From contig NC_049909.1 in assembly GCF_001411555.2 (NCBI RefSeq), positions 7,819,485 through 7,883,484 on the forward strand: DNA of 64,000 bases, written 5' to 3'. Made by a program: the position numbers and the translations under genes. This stretch comes from Juglans regia (Eukaryota > Streptophyta > Magnoliopsida > Fagales > Juglandaceae). The notes beneath the pieces were generated by a model. It had not been told where the DNA came from and made no database searches. It worked only from the letters and a program-made list of their open reading frames with translations. This document shows, in pieces, positions 23,070 through 34,862 of the stretch (within the stretch, counting starts at the first letter, position 1; each line of letters starts with the position of its first letter).

Positions 23070-24110
23070 CATGACTCGCGGTAGGATACCTCAAAACCCT
23101 GAGGGAGCCACAACTCAGGAGAATCAGAATCCCCTGATGGATGGAGGATTAGTTGAAGTTGTACGTCTACTGGCTGACATGCGTAGACAACAGCCATAGT
23201 AGCAAGCGCACGTACCTAAATCCGAAGTTAGGGGTTGTCTGTGTGAGAATTTTTTGATCAATCATTATCCAAACTATTCTAGTAATGAAGAGTCACTGCG
23301 GACCGTGAAATTGATTAAGCATCTCGAAAGTTTTATATGCTGGATACTTATTCCCAGGAGAAGCTGAAATATGGTGGGATACGCGAAGGCAGCTTCTAGT
23401 CAGGGAACTAGAAAGTTTGGCTGCACTATCATGGGAGAGATTTAAGAAAGAGTTCAACAACAGATTCTTCCCAAATTCTGTCAAATAGTTGAAGGCGCAG
23501 GAGTTCGCGACTTTAACTCATGGCAATTTGACCGTAGAGCAGTACACCGATAAGTTTATGGCGTTAGGAAAGGTTTGCACCACACTTGATTTCTACTCAA
23601 TGGATGTAGGTGCAGAAGTTTCAAGCAGGACTTCAGCTAAGGATCCGTAGCCAAGTAGCTTGCCTAAGAATAGAGAAATACCAAGAGTTGGTAAACTTGG
23701 TCACGATAACAGAGGCTGAGCAGAGAGATCTGGTGATCCAAATCAATACTAAATGAAAAAGAACTTCACTGTACGCTACTGAAGGGAGTTCAGAAAGGAA
23801 GAAGATGTTTACTAGATCAGATAAAGGAAAATGCATTGAGACGGGGAGCTCAATGTCGATTACATTTCCAACTTGTGGAGAGTGCGGTAAACACCATGGA
23901 GACAAGTGCAGAATTGCATTGAGAACTTGTTTCAGGTGTGGCCAACGGAGTCATATGATCAAGGACTGCCCCAGTGTTGCTTTGAGGAATGAAAGAAAAG
24001 GGAGTTTCTCTCAACAGCGGTTACGATCCAAAGCCGAGGCAGCACGTGCCCATGAGAGTGTATGCTGTCACTCAGGGAGACGCAGATGCTGACACCCCAG
24101 GAACTGAAGA
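23070..24110 (+). pseudogene. gag: Element C gag pseudogene (Tekay-like)
   Basis: The start at 23070 (MTRGRIPQNPEGATTQENQN) follows the PBS by 150 bp. The capsid-type core is recognisable across frames: AEIWWDT.RQLL, LSWERFKKEFNNRFFPNSVK, THGNLTVEQYTDKFMALGKV, then FQAGLQLRIRSQVACLRIEK and YQELVNLVTITEAEQRDLV. A CCHC knuckle CFRCGQRSHMIKDC sits at 23928-23969, preceded by a second Cys/His cluster (CGECGKHHGDKC). It ends in VYAVTQGDADADTPG, the usual lead-in to protease, but the protease active site is missing. Stops near 23195 and 23487 are TAG where relatives have CAG. Frameshifts occur near 23320 and 23590. Confidence 0.85.
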
Positions 24111-25401
24111 AGCTAGCACCGTTACTGGTATTTTTCTAAGACCTAGGTATTGTTAAGCTTTTGTAAGGTTGATTTGATTGCAATTGATTGTATTGTTGCA
24201 TTATTACTATTTTGGAGAATGTCAAGTCATTGAAGTTTGTAACTTGTACGCTATTGATTCAAGTGAGTCCCTATCTTTAGTGATTGTGGTATTACACGAG
24301 AGTTTAGTTCGGAAGATGAATTGTTACCCAGGTGGTAAGAGTAACAATTCTCATTAAGGGTATTATTGTTCATATCAATGTAGATATAGAATGCCCTTTA
24401 GCAGTTGGAAGAATGATATTGAAGGTTGATGAATTTGTATTTCGTATATTTGAAGTTGTCTTGATTTTGAGGAGCCAAAGGAATTTGTGTCCGGAAGAGT
24501 AAAGTGCTTGGGAGAGGCTTTGGCCGTAGTAGGATTCACTTATAATGGTAGTTTTGTCCAGTTGCCATGAAGTGTTTTTGGCAAAGCATTGTGTTTGTGG
24601 AAGACATAGAACGCCATTATATTAGAGACTTTTATATGGGTAGTAAATCTTGATCTTGAGGATTTACGTGAACAGTAGGAACATATCCTTTCATTTAGAG
24701 TCAGAATAAGAGGCGGCTTATGATGGATAGAAGAGTTATGCTAATCATAAGAGAGAAAGTCTTAAGTTGAGGTTAATAGTTGATCGTTTCTCGAGGTACC
24801 ACCTAGGAGGAGGAACGATTCATTTTGATTATGAAGGAGTAAGCTAGTCCTAGGCAGATAGAACTCCTTGAGGAAATAGAAAAAAGTGAATTCAGTTATG
24901 TATGGATTCAATTCTTCCAAATTGAACTGTGTGAATACTTGAAGTTTTAGATTTAGAGAATATGCTTGTACGACTTGACCTACTTTGTGGAAGGATTCCA
25001 GTATTAATTGATTTGATTTGAGAGAGAGAGAAATAAGAATGGTAGATATATATATATATATATACACATTGTGGATAATTCTTTGAATAGTAAGGAGAAT
25101 AATGATTTCATTTAAGCAAGGACTCAGTATCCTAGAAGGTCAGCCTAGAAGTCAGTAAGTTTAGGCTATAACCTTTGGGAGTGTTATACCCATATGTTAT
25201 GGTGGTAGTTATTTTGTGTAAACATGTGATGATTATAGGTAGGAATAATGTTGACTACGAGAGGAAGACGTTACCTCAAGAAGAATTTCACCTACCCCAT
25301 GACCGTGATGAGGCATCCAGTGTTGGATAGTAGGTTGGTAAGCAACCTCTCCTTTTGAGTGAGTTTTCTGTTTGTACTTGCATCAATTTCGAGGACGAAA
25401 T
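24111..25401 (+). other. Non-coding internal segment of element C
   Basis: About 1.3 kb separates the truncated gag/protease lead-in from the PPT, where an autonomous element would carry RT, RNase H and integrase. No RT, RNase H or integrase motif is visible in any frame. A (TA)n microsatellite lies at 25045-25064. Origin is unknown; it could be highly decayed pol or captured sequence. Confidence 0.6.
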
Positions 25402-25422
25402 CTTTTTTTTAGGAGGGGAGGA
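25402..25422 (+). promoter_or_regulatory. Polypurine tract of element C
   Basis: A T-run is followed by AGGAGGGGAGGA immediately before the right LTR (TGTAACAGC at 25423). The preceding TTTCGAGGACGAAAT is the usual sequence just upstream of the PPT in Tekay-like elements. It primes plus-strand DNA synthesis. Confidence 0.88.
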
Positions 25423-28345
25423 TGTAACAGCCCGCTAGAAATTCATTGGTGGAATTTCTATTGACTTTAGGAATCTCGTGAAAACCCCATAAGTTTTTAC
25501 AAATCGACCAATCGCACAGGTTTTAGTCTGTCAACATAGTCAGTGTTATCACTCACTATGGTGCTAGAAATATGAGTTTAATTATTTGAGATAGTTACAA
25601 CTGTCAAAATGCATTATGGTCTGCGCCATTAGATTCAGTGGATTATTTAGGATTTTATGGCGCAACAGCCTATTTTCATAATTTCGGACGAAATGTCTGT
25701 TGAAAATTGTGAAAATTATTTTTAGGGGCACTTCGGGGTTGAATTTCGTTAAACTATTTTCACTATAGGTTAATATGAATATTTAGAATTTTTCAGTACT
25801 AAGTTTATTACGAATTTTTTTGAGTGAATAGTAATCTCGATAAGCGCACCAAATGCAGTGTTTTCAAAATCACAGTGTGGAATGTCCAAATTAGGTTGGA
25901 GGAGTTTTATTTGGACACTTGGCAAGATCTTAGCCACACATAGTGAATAATATTAGAGACTTGGTACAAAGAGGAACCATTAGATGGATTTGTGAAGGAA
26001 GTCAAGGTGTGAGATCATGTCACCTAAGTAAAACTTTGTTTCATCTGATCAACTAAATTGTGCCAAACCAAAGAGGGTTTCAACCCTAGCAAAACCCTAA
26101 ATGGTTGGAATCCAATTGAAACCCCAAAAACTTGGTTGAAACCGAAATCCTAAACGGTTTCCCCAAACCCTAAAGTTGGTCTCCAAATCCTTTTTAACCC
26201 GATTTCTAGCATTGTGTTTAATCACTTGATTAAATCACTTCCATATGCTATTAATTAATCAAATCCTTGTTATGACATCATTATCCAACCTTTTAAACCT
26301 TGGAAATTTGATTGGGCCAAGAAAAATTGGTTTTGGGCTTGATAGCATCTCAAATCCCAACCAAACCCCCTTTAAACCCTAAATTGAAGCCCACTTGGTG
26401 GGGCCCACCAAGGCCCACGAAATTGGCCACCTTGGCAAAGCTTCTTGGAGAAGTTTCCTCCCCCACATGGCAGACCATCCACTGCCATTGGCTGCACCCA
26501 ATAGTGCCTTGATGTGAAGGAGAAATCCACTCTATCAACCTCCATCTTTCACAGCTGCTGCAAGCAGTCTCTGCCCATCACTATTCTCCACTTTATGTCA
26601 CATAGCCACCTCCAATCAAGGGTCATTCCAGCCCACAACTTCCCCCTCCAAGAGTGCATAGTCGTGCAATGCACTTTTCATTCCATTTTATTACTTCTTT
26701 TCCCCCGTTCTTAGAGAGAAACCCAAAAGAGCACTCTCGGGCAGATTTCTGGGACATTTAGTGTGGCCATTCACGACCCTTTTTAGGTATTTGTGCACGA
26801 TGATTCCTTCACATAAGTTGTTCGTCTTTGAGTGTAGTGTCCGTGGATATCTTATTAGTCTCATTCCATGCTCATTTGATCGGTCAAAAGTATTTTTAAC
26901 CATGGAAAGGTCATTCTGGGCGTGAAACTGGAGAGTATGATATGTTTTGGAATGTTGGACCAAGCTAATGGACATAAAGATATGATTTTCTATGCAAGAG
27001 GATTTCGGTTAGGCCTAAACTTTGATGTTTTTGAGTTAGATCCATGTTTTATTAAATTTTAGCCATGTCATTTTAAGTTTGATGGTTGGATCTTCTTCAG
27101 GACACATTTTTCAACCATGTGATGTGTTAGTTTGAAGATCACATGTCTTTAAGCCATGGATCAAGAGATTGATCATAGTTAGTTGGGAAAAACAGTTTCT
27201 GTTCTGGACTAAGTTTAAAACCAAATACTGCAAGTGTTGTTTTGTGATTTTTGATGAGTTTTGTTTGATGATTTAAAGCATTTTTTATCTTAGGATGATG
27301 CTATGAATATATTAGAAGTAAGTTTTGATTTTTTGGAATTTTTGGAGATGTTTTTATTAAGGTCAAAACTTGTGATTTAAGGTTTACTTTTTGTTAAAAA
27401 GTTTGGGTCTTTTTACAAAAAGTTTGGGGTTGATGGTTAGCTTTTCTTAATGGATATTTAAATTGTATTTTTAAACTTAGGATAGGAAGATCTTTGTTAC
27501 AAGATTTTGGTTTATTCATGAGTTTTGAAACTTCAAAGAATTGCAACCAAAATCAAGACAAATGACGTATGTAGGTTTCGGCCATAGTGAGTTTTTCATA
27601 GTTGTGATTGGTCTTAAATTTTTCTGAGTTGATATTTGAGTTTGGGACAAAATTTACATGAGGAATTTAAATTTTGGTAATTTTTGGAATTAGGATTTCA
27701 AATCCTTAAGTTAGGGGTAAAATGGTCATTTGCCCACATGTAGAGGGTAAAATGGTAATTTTACTCTAAGTTGTCTCTTTTCACATTTCTAATTGTTAGT
27801 AATTAATTTCTAACTTTTAGAATAACCTTTTACAGTTCCTCGTGTTTCGCGCTTTATTCCAGTTGAACGCGACAATCGAGGTAAGTTAGCTTTTAACTTA
27901 CTATCAGTTTAATGTGTATGAGTGATAAGTAAGAGAACTAAAGAGTATGTATGCATGTTATCATATGTGCCATGCCAAGTCATTACATATTTATCTGTTA
28001 CACAAAATTTATTTTGTCATGAATTATTCATCTGTTACACAAGATGTTATGTCACGTATTGCTATACATTGCAAGTATGTCAAGTAAGTATGCTATCTAT
28101 TACATGTATTTCACGTCACGTAATATTCACTGTCACATGTTACGCCATGTTAAGAAATGTTGTCTGTTATATGGTATGCCATGTTACGAAATGTTGCATG
28201 TTACATGTATGCCATGTTATGAAATGTCTGTCGTCTTACGTTCATGTCACGTTATGCTACGTCCGGACTTCTGTCTTTTATGTCACGTTCATGTTACGTC
28301 ACGTTACGAAATGTCATGTATGCCAATTAAGTTATTCATGTCAAT
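25423..28345 (+). mobile_element. Right LTR of element C, part 1
   Basis: It is collinear and nearly identical with 18721-21900. A deletion of about 270 bp at 26973 removes sequence equivalent to 20273-20540 of the left LTR. Interrupted by the D array; TCAAT at 28341-28345 is the D TSD. Confidence 0.92.
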
Positions 28346-28667
28346 TGTGGCGCCCCCGACCCCCATGTAGAGAAAACACGGGAATCGAGACGCCGGGATG
28401 ATGACAACACGGTCACACATCCCAACGAAGTGCCAGTGTGTGAACAGGCAACGCTGTACAAAAACAATGCAGCGGATTAGTCAACTAAGTACCAGAATTT
28501 AAATACAAGTAAACATCAGTAGAGTTTTAAAAACAGTTATACAGTCATCCAAAATAAAGTTAACACATGTCCCAAAAATACAAAGGGTAAAATAAATAAC
28601 AAGCTAGTGATCCCAGATCACTCCTCGGGCGGAGCCGTCTCCTTAGGCTCACCCTCCTCCTCCTCAT

Positions 28668-29578
28668 CTGCATCAAAATCTGCGTTACCACAGAATGGTA
28701 CCGCAGGCAAGTATAACCCAAAAATATACTCAGGAATATAAAATGCATTAATACCACCAACATGCATGCATATGAAGAAATATGCATTTTCCTCAAAATA
28801 TCATTTTCCCCGAAAATGATTAATTTATCAACACACGCCAAAATCCCATTTGGCCCAAAATAATCCGTAAAACATTTTCCCAGAAAATGATTTACACAAA
28901 ATCCAACTCACACTATTTTCCCAGAAAATAGCCAATTAACGTTATTACCCTATGCACCATGGCCTCCCCTAGGGACCATCCGCACGTCCTGGCTTCGTAG
29001 CGATGCCCAGTTCCGCGCCCAGCGCGTACATGGCCGAGCACCCACTACGCAACGAGCGATGCCCAGTTCCGCGCCCTGCGCGTACATGGCCAGACATCCT
29101 CTAGTCCCCGCCAGCAGAAGGACCACGGAGTCAGCACGAATCACTCGTCCGATCCCATTGCCGCCCAGCGACAATCCAGGGGACGTTACTCAGTTTATTC
29201 CGCTCCCGAGTAACCAGAGAAGCTCCACCGAGATAATGCCCCATCTTGGCTTGGGGTCGTGATACGCACGCACCCAAATTCCATTCTCACATGAAAACCC
29301 AGTTTTCATAAACACATGAACATGAATGCAATACACGAAAACCCAGTTTTCTTTACAAACATGATCATGCATGAAATAATGATATGCACATGTACCAACC
29401 AATCCAAAATCCATCAATAACCAATAACCAATCCAATCCAACTAAACCAACAACTCCAATCACGAATCCATCCGACCCCCGTACTCCTCGGACTCAGTCC
29501 GGCATGCCAAAAATACAATGAAAAACGTTAGTGCAAAAATACATAAAATTCATGAGAACTCTTTGGAGAAATACTTAC
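28668..29578 (-). other. Putative LTR intron in D LTR-a
   Basis: CGCT|GTAAGT (minus, 29578) and TTTTGATGCAG|ATGAGG (28668) bound 911 nt. The acceptor fits the plant TGCAG consensus. Copies in LTR-b (35193-36109, 917 nt) and LTR-c (42397-43309, 913 nt) keep both sites. Confidence 0.42.
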
Positions 29579-29638
29579 AGCGCTATATGATAATTTCCGG
29601 AGGATCACGAAGCTGAAAAATGCGACGTTTGAGCAACA

Positions 29639-29685
29639 CCACAGTGTAAAATACACTGTGGTCGTGGGTCACAAATACCCACTTT
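29639..29685 (-). other. Two adjacent leader hairpins in D LTR-a
   Basis: CCACAGTGTA-AAA-TACACTGTGG is a 10-bp perfect inverted repeat at 29639-29661. It is followed by a second, GTGGGT/ACCCAC, with a 7-nt loop. Both are conserved in LTR-b (36840 onward) and LTR-c (43369 onward). Confidence 0.6.
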
Positions 29686-29835
29686 TCAACGGAGACAAAC
29701 GAAGACCCCAAAATGGTAGGGTAGGACCTAGAGAGGTCGGTGAAGCCAATGGTGGTGGTGGTTTGCCGTGCATGACGGCGCAAATGGTGGTTTAAGGCCG
29801 AAAATGTACAAATCGGAAATGGACTTGGTGGGGCT

Positions 29836-30250
29836 TCACCGGTGACGGATCGGAGCCGGGGTTGGGTCCAAAGGATTGCCAAGAGGTCGGGGATGAAGTG
29901 GTAGGAAGATGGTGGCCGGAGGTGGAGCGACGGCGGCGCTGGAGCGAAAGTGGTGCCGTGGCTTTGTGGGCTTCGTGGGGGCTAACGGTGGCACGAACGG
30001 CGGTGATATTGGTGGGGTAGGATGGCCGGCAGCTGAGGAATGCAAGGGACCGGGCGGTGTCGACCACCGCCGACGGACGGCGGCGCTGGGAGGGGACGAA
30101 GGATCGGGCGGAGGAGAGGGGAGAGAGAGTCCGTGCGCGGGAGAAGAAAGAAGCCGAAGGAAAATAAGGGAAAAAGAGAAAAAGGAAGGAAAAGAAAAGG
30201 AGAGGAAAGAAAAAGAGAGGAAAAGAAATGAGGTCCAATCCTCATAACTT
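29836..30250 (-). promoter_or_regulatory. GC/CT-rich leader or promoter-proximal region of D LTR-a
   Basis: In the element sense this is a long pyrimidine-rich tract (TTTCTTTTCCTCTC type) followed by GC-rich CCGCCG sequence. Such tracts are typical of plant LTR leaders. Several long overlapping open frames on both strands come from low stop-codon frequency and show no protein family. Equivalent regions lie at 37039-37450 and 43567-43980. Confidence 0.5.
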
Positions 30251-30553
30251 GGGTCACGAAAATGATCCAACGGAAATGATTTTAAAACCATAAGTTAAAT
30301 AAAATAATTTAAACGTAATGGTAAAGTCAAATTGAAATAATTAAATCACCCAGTAATTAATTTAAATATTAAAAGCAATTTAAATACATGACAATAAATA
30401 AATATTAAAAAGCACAAAAATAATTTTCACCAAATTAAAAATCCTAAAAAATAACCCAATTAAAATCCAGTAATTTTAAAACAAGAGAATAATTTTTTGA
30501 ATAACATAAAAATAATCCTTCAATAAAAATACACTAAAATACGGGGTGTTACA

Positions 30554-30590
30554 TCCTCCCCCCCTTAAAAAAAAATTTCGTCCTCGAAAT
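30554..30590 (-). promoter_or_regulatory. Polypurine tract of D internal 1
   Basis: The reverse complement reads AATTTCGAGGACGAAAT, an A/T run, then AAGGGGGGGAGGA directly before LTR TGTAACACCCC. Same arrangement as in element C. Confidence 0.88.
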
Positions 30591-30663
30591 TAGCAAGGTC
30601 AAACATTAAACTAAGACAGGATCAAAATCCAACCAAGAGCATACTTAGAACGTACCGACAATT

Positions 30664-32456
30664 TCAATCAAACAAGTAAGGATAATGCTCCCTCATGTCG
30701 GCTTCTCTTTCCCATGAGAAATCTTGAGCCAACGGATCACCCCATGACACTTTCACCATAGGTATTGTCTTGGACCTTAATCTTTGTTCTTTCCAATCTA
30801 CAATCTGCGTCGGGGCAACTTCATAAGTAAGGTTAGGCTGAAGTTGAATGCGTTCAGGGTCAACAAAACGTGGCTCTTGCTGTCCAAAACTCTTCTTCAA
30901 CGAAGACACATGAAACACATCATGAACATCCCCAAAATAATCCGGCAAGGCAACTCTATAAGCAACAAGCCCAACTTTCTCTACGGTCTGAAAAGGGCCA
31001 ACATATCTTGGACTAAACTTTCCTTTCTTACCAAAGCGCTTAACGCCTTTCATAGGAGAGACTTTAAGATAAACCCAATCACCTTCTTCAAAGGATAAGT
31101 CTCTTCTTCTTGTATCTGCGTAACTCTTCTGGCGACTTTGCGCTTCTGCCATTTTAGTCCTTATAAACTGAACTTGATCCTTCATTTCTTGAATTATCTC
31201 AGGCACAAACAATTTGCTCTCGCCGACTTCATCCCAACACAAGGGCGATCTACACTTCCTTCCATACAAAACTTCATACGGGGCCATCTGATTGGAGGAA
31301 TGAAAACTGTTATTATAAGAGAACTCGATAAGCGGCAGATGATTCTCCCAACTTCCTTGAAATCCTATGACACAAGACCGCAACATATCCTCTAGAGTCT
31401 GAATAGTACGCTCTGATTGACCGTCTGTTTGAGGGTGATACGCAGAACTAAACTTCAACTTAGTGCCTAAAGCTGCCTGCAAGCTCTTCCAAAAATGGGA
31501 CGTGAACCGCGGGTCCCGATCTGACACGATACTCTTGGGTACTCCATGCAAACGCACTATCTCCTTGACATATAACCGAGTCAACTTACCCAAAGAGTTA
31601 GTATTATTAACAGGCAAGAAATGGGCACTCTTGGTCAACCGATCAACAATCACCCAAATTGAGTTCTTCCCACTAGGAGTCCTCGGCAAACCCACAACAA
31701 AATCCATTGAAATATCATCCCACTTCCACTCAGGAATAGGGAGAGGTTGAAGTCTACCAGCAAGTCTTTGATGCTCAGCCTTCACTCGACGACACGTGTC
31801 ACATTTCTCAATAAACAAAGCGATGTCCAACTTCATTCCTCCCCACCATAAATTCCTCTTTAAATCTCGATACATCTTCATGCTTCCTGGATGAACTGAA
31901 TAAGGAGCCGCATGGGCTTCTGCCAAAATCCGCTCTTTAAATTCAGAATCTCGGGGAATCACTCTACGATCCCGAAACCGAAGAATACCATCCTTATCCA
32001 AGCTGTAATTCAAGGGTCCTCTAGACTTCCTGACTCTTTTCCTGATAGCTAACAATTCAGGATCTCTTCTTTGAAGAGTCTTCAATTCTTCAAAATCCAC
32101 GACTCGGACATCCAAAACTGAAGATAATAATTCCTCTTGCTGAGAACTCTCGATAAGAAGTCTCCTCATTCCATAAAGGAGAGAGTCCAAATCTGATGAC
32201 TCTGCTTCATCCACTTGTTGAGACTTTCTACTCAAAGCATCAGCGACTAGATTTGCCTTTCCTGGATGATACTTAATCTCACATTGATAGTCGCTAATCA
32301 GCTCTAACCACCGTCTCTGTCTCATATTGAGATTCTTCTGAGTAAACAGATGCTTCAAGCTCTTGTGGTCAGTAAAAACTTCACAGGCTTCACCATACAG
32401 ATAATGCCGCCAAATCTTAAGAGCAAAAACTATTGCCGCCAACTCCAAATCAACAC
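30664..32456 (-). CDS. pol: D1 RNase H-integrase-chromodomain open frame (594 codons, 5' truncated pol)
   Basis: This is the C-terminal part of a Tekay-like Pol. From the TTG at 32448: RNase H C-terminal half (residues 1-75: [21 protein letters not shown]); integrase zinc finger H179, H186, C216, C219; integrase core with D249, D310 and E346, giving the D,D-35-E spacing; the [19 protein letters not shown] module (484-502); and a C-terminal chromodomain-like segment (about 545-594, [30 protein letters not shown]). Integrase inserts the cDNA, and the chromodomain of this clade directs insertion to heterochromatin. The frame has no stop, yet it lacks gag, PR and RT. No ATG precedes residue 41, and upstream sequence becomes non-homologous at about 32456. 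It is probably not translated alone. Confidence 0.88.
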
Positions 32457-34850
32457 CTATGCTACAACTTCTAAACCTCCATTGAATTCTACTTTTGGTA
32501 ACCTAATAGCCACTTCCAAAGCTAACCATCAATAACAAATTGCACAACTAAATTATTAATCTCCAATTACAAGTATCTTGTCAAAATTCAAGTCACCACT
32601 AATTCCCCAAAATCAGCACAATCTGAACTCCTGACTACAACCAAAAATACCACGCTCCTGCTGCGCACTCTGATATTCGCAACATGCATAAAACTTATGT
32701 CCTCAAGAAACTAACACCATCGAGTACAAGGTAGCTCCATTCCTATTGACCAAAAACTCTTATCACATCTTGGTAGAAAAATACTCCCTTTCCAAAAACC
32801 ACGAATTATAACTCAAATTCCTCAATTAACTCTCGCAGCCTTAATCAAAATCAATTCCATAAAATACATCCACCTCATCTACGATAAGGAACATACCTTA
32901 AAATGCTCGATTTCCAACCCAACCAACCAATAAGAGCGCCTATAAACTTCTACCTGACAATCTAAACCCCAAAAGCTCATCACTTACATTCTGAACAACA
33001 TCTAATCTAGCGGTGACTAAACTCACTACGAACCACCATAGACTACACCAAAACATTATCAAAACCTTCTTGGTAACTCCCTCACTTATCTCTACTCCTA
33101 CAAGCTAGCATTAACATAACTAGTTCCTTCAATAGTACATCACTATTAAACCTCAAGGCAAACCATACTGCTCAATCTTCAATCCACCAAAAGTCATTGC
33201 AAAGCACCCAAGGATCCTAATGCTTTATTAACCGCATACTTGATCATCTTATCCACTGTTGATACCTAAGGTTTAACTTCGAAGATCTTATCATACACCA
33301 TACATGATGTCCCAACAATCTCTCTTCCAGTTAAATAACAATGTCCTTAATTCAACCAACTGGATGCTCAATTTCCAAAAGAAAGTATAACCTCAAAAAT
33401 TTAAATTCCTAGGTGAACTCAGGTCACAATTAATTCCTGAAGATAATCACAATAACTATTCCCAACCATGCTTCATTGAGTAACCCACTTCAACTGCACA
33501 CTTCAATCAACTCACCAAAAACTCCAAGCCAATGTCTCTTAAATTACCACTATTGTCTCGACTCCTCTTCAACACCTACCAAAGTCTCTTCCTCCAACCC
33601 AAAATGAGACTAGGACTTATACTCTCCGAAATCCATAACCACTCACCACTACTATACATCAATGTCACGCACCCTTAGCCAAAACCAATAATCCTCCAAA
33701 CGTGCAGATGATCATCATTACCATTTCCATCACTAGACCTATATCCTCGAAATGAACAAGAATCATTTCCTACATCCACACCATCTATCATCCTTAAAAT
33801 TGATATGGATTAAATCCTCAACCTATCACTGAAACATCGAGCTAAAAGCAATAATCTTTCGAATTAGATCAACATCCCCAATCCTCAGAAAATACACAAA
33901 CTAGATAATCACCTTCAGTCTCCAAAGAAATTCTTTCTTGAAAAAAAATTCTCACATTAGTAACTTAACTCTCATCAATCCTATTTTAATTATGCCATTC
34001 AACTTTGCAATTCTAAAACCTTAACCCAGATAAAAATCATTTTCCGAAATCCTTAAAATCGAAGACCTCAAATCTAAAACATTCACCCTATAAAACTTGT
34101 AAATTCTAAAACCTCAAATGTTATCAAATTGCTTATCAAGGTCGGCAAGATCGAAAACTTCTAATCTAAGTAATCCTTTAATTGCTTGTTGAACCTACTA
34201 CCTTAAATCTCATAACTTATTTCCTAAAAACTATGAAGCCTCAAACCTCAGATGAACTTATCATAAATCTAACCTTGAAATTTGAACTTACAACCTCCTA
34301 CCCCAAAAACTCATTACATAAATTCTACGAAACCTAAGACCTTAATTATCCTAAGCAATTTAAAATTATTCCCCTCCTTAGCAGCAATTCGAATTCCTAC
34401 TCCAAAAAGTTCACTCTGACCAAGATGTTCGAACCTTGATATTAAAACAAACCAATCACCAAGAGTTCAAACCTATTACACCAAATGTTCAAGCCTAACA
34501 ATGGCCTTCTCAGTCGTACCATCTCCTGTTATATCATAATCCTTAACCCGCCTTTCAATTCCGAACAAAACAAAACAAAATCAAATCATATCAAATAAAA
34601 TTTCATACATAAAATAGCATACGACAAAATGCATAAAATCAATGAAGTAGCTCACAATAAAATGATTAAAACAATAAAATAACATACCATAAAATAAATC
34701 AATAAAATAAATAAACAAACAAGTAATATACAATAACTAAATAAAACCAATAAAACCACAAACTTTAAATTAAATAATTTTCAAATCACAACTTTTAAAA
34801 CTTTCTGGTACTGCACCTATGGGACATGTGGTTTTACCCAGAGCCGAACT
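32457..34850 (-). other. D internal 1 non-coding segment (2.4 kb)
   Basis: Between the PBS and the truncated RNase H, where gag, PR and RT should lie, the sequence is AT-rich with stops in all frames and no recognisable motif. The same segment is present, nearly identical, at 39652-42057. It was therefore part of the element before the array formed. The last bases before RNase H (sense TAGCATAG then GTGTTGATTTGG) could serve as a 3' splice site; this is speculation. Confidence 0.6.
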
Positions 34851-34862
34851 GCTCTGATACCA
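34851..34862 (-). promoter_or_regulatory. Primer-binding site of D internal 1
   Basis: The reverse complement is TGGTATCAGAGC, tRNA-iMet type, two bases inside the end of LTR-b. Confidence 0.93.

Larger units (their letters stand above)
28346..30553 (-). mobile_element. LTR-a of D (2208 bp; 3' LTR in element sense)
   Basis: Boundaries are TGTGGCGCC and GTGTTACA. In the sense (minus) direction it reads: AT-rich start, pyrimidine-rich leader (30250-29840), two hairpins (29639-29685), donor GTAAGT (29578), and a TGCAG acceptor (28668) near the 3' end. Confidence 0.92.

Noticed and set aside
29836..30291. Long overlapping open frames (about 150 aa on minus, 112 aa on plus), repeated at 37039 and 43567
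   Set aside because: They overlap on both strands in GC/CT-rich, stop-poor LTR leader sequence and show Ser/Pro/Arg or Gly/Arg low complexity without a family. Conservation follows from LTR copying.
30784..31750. Plus-strand open frames within 30784-31750 and 37989-38955
   Set aside because: Antisense shadows of the integrase coding sequence on the minus strand.
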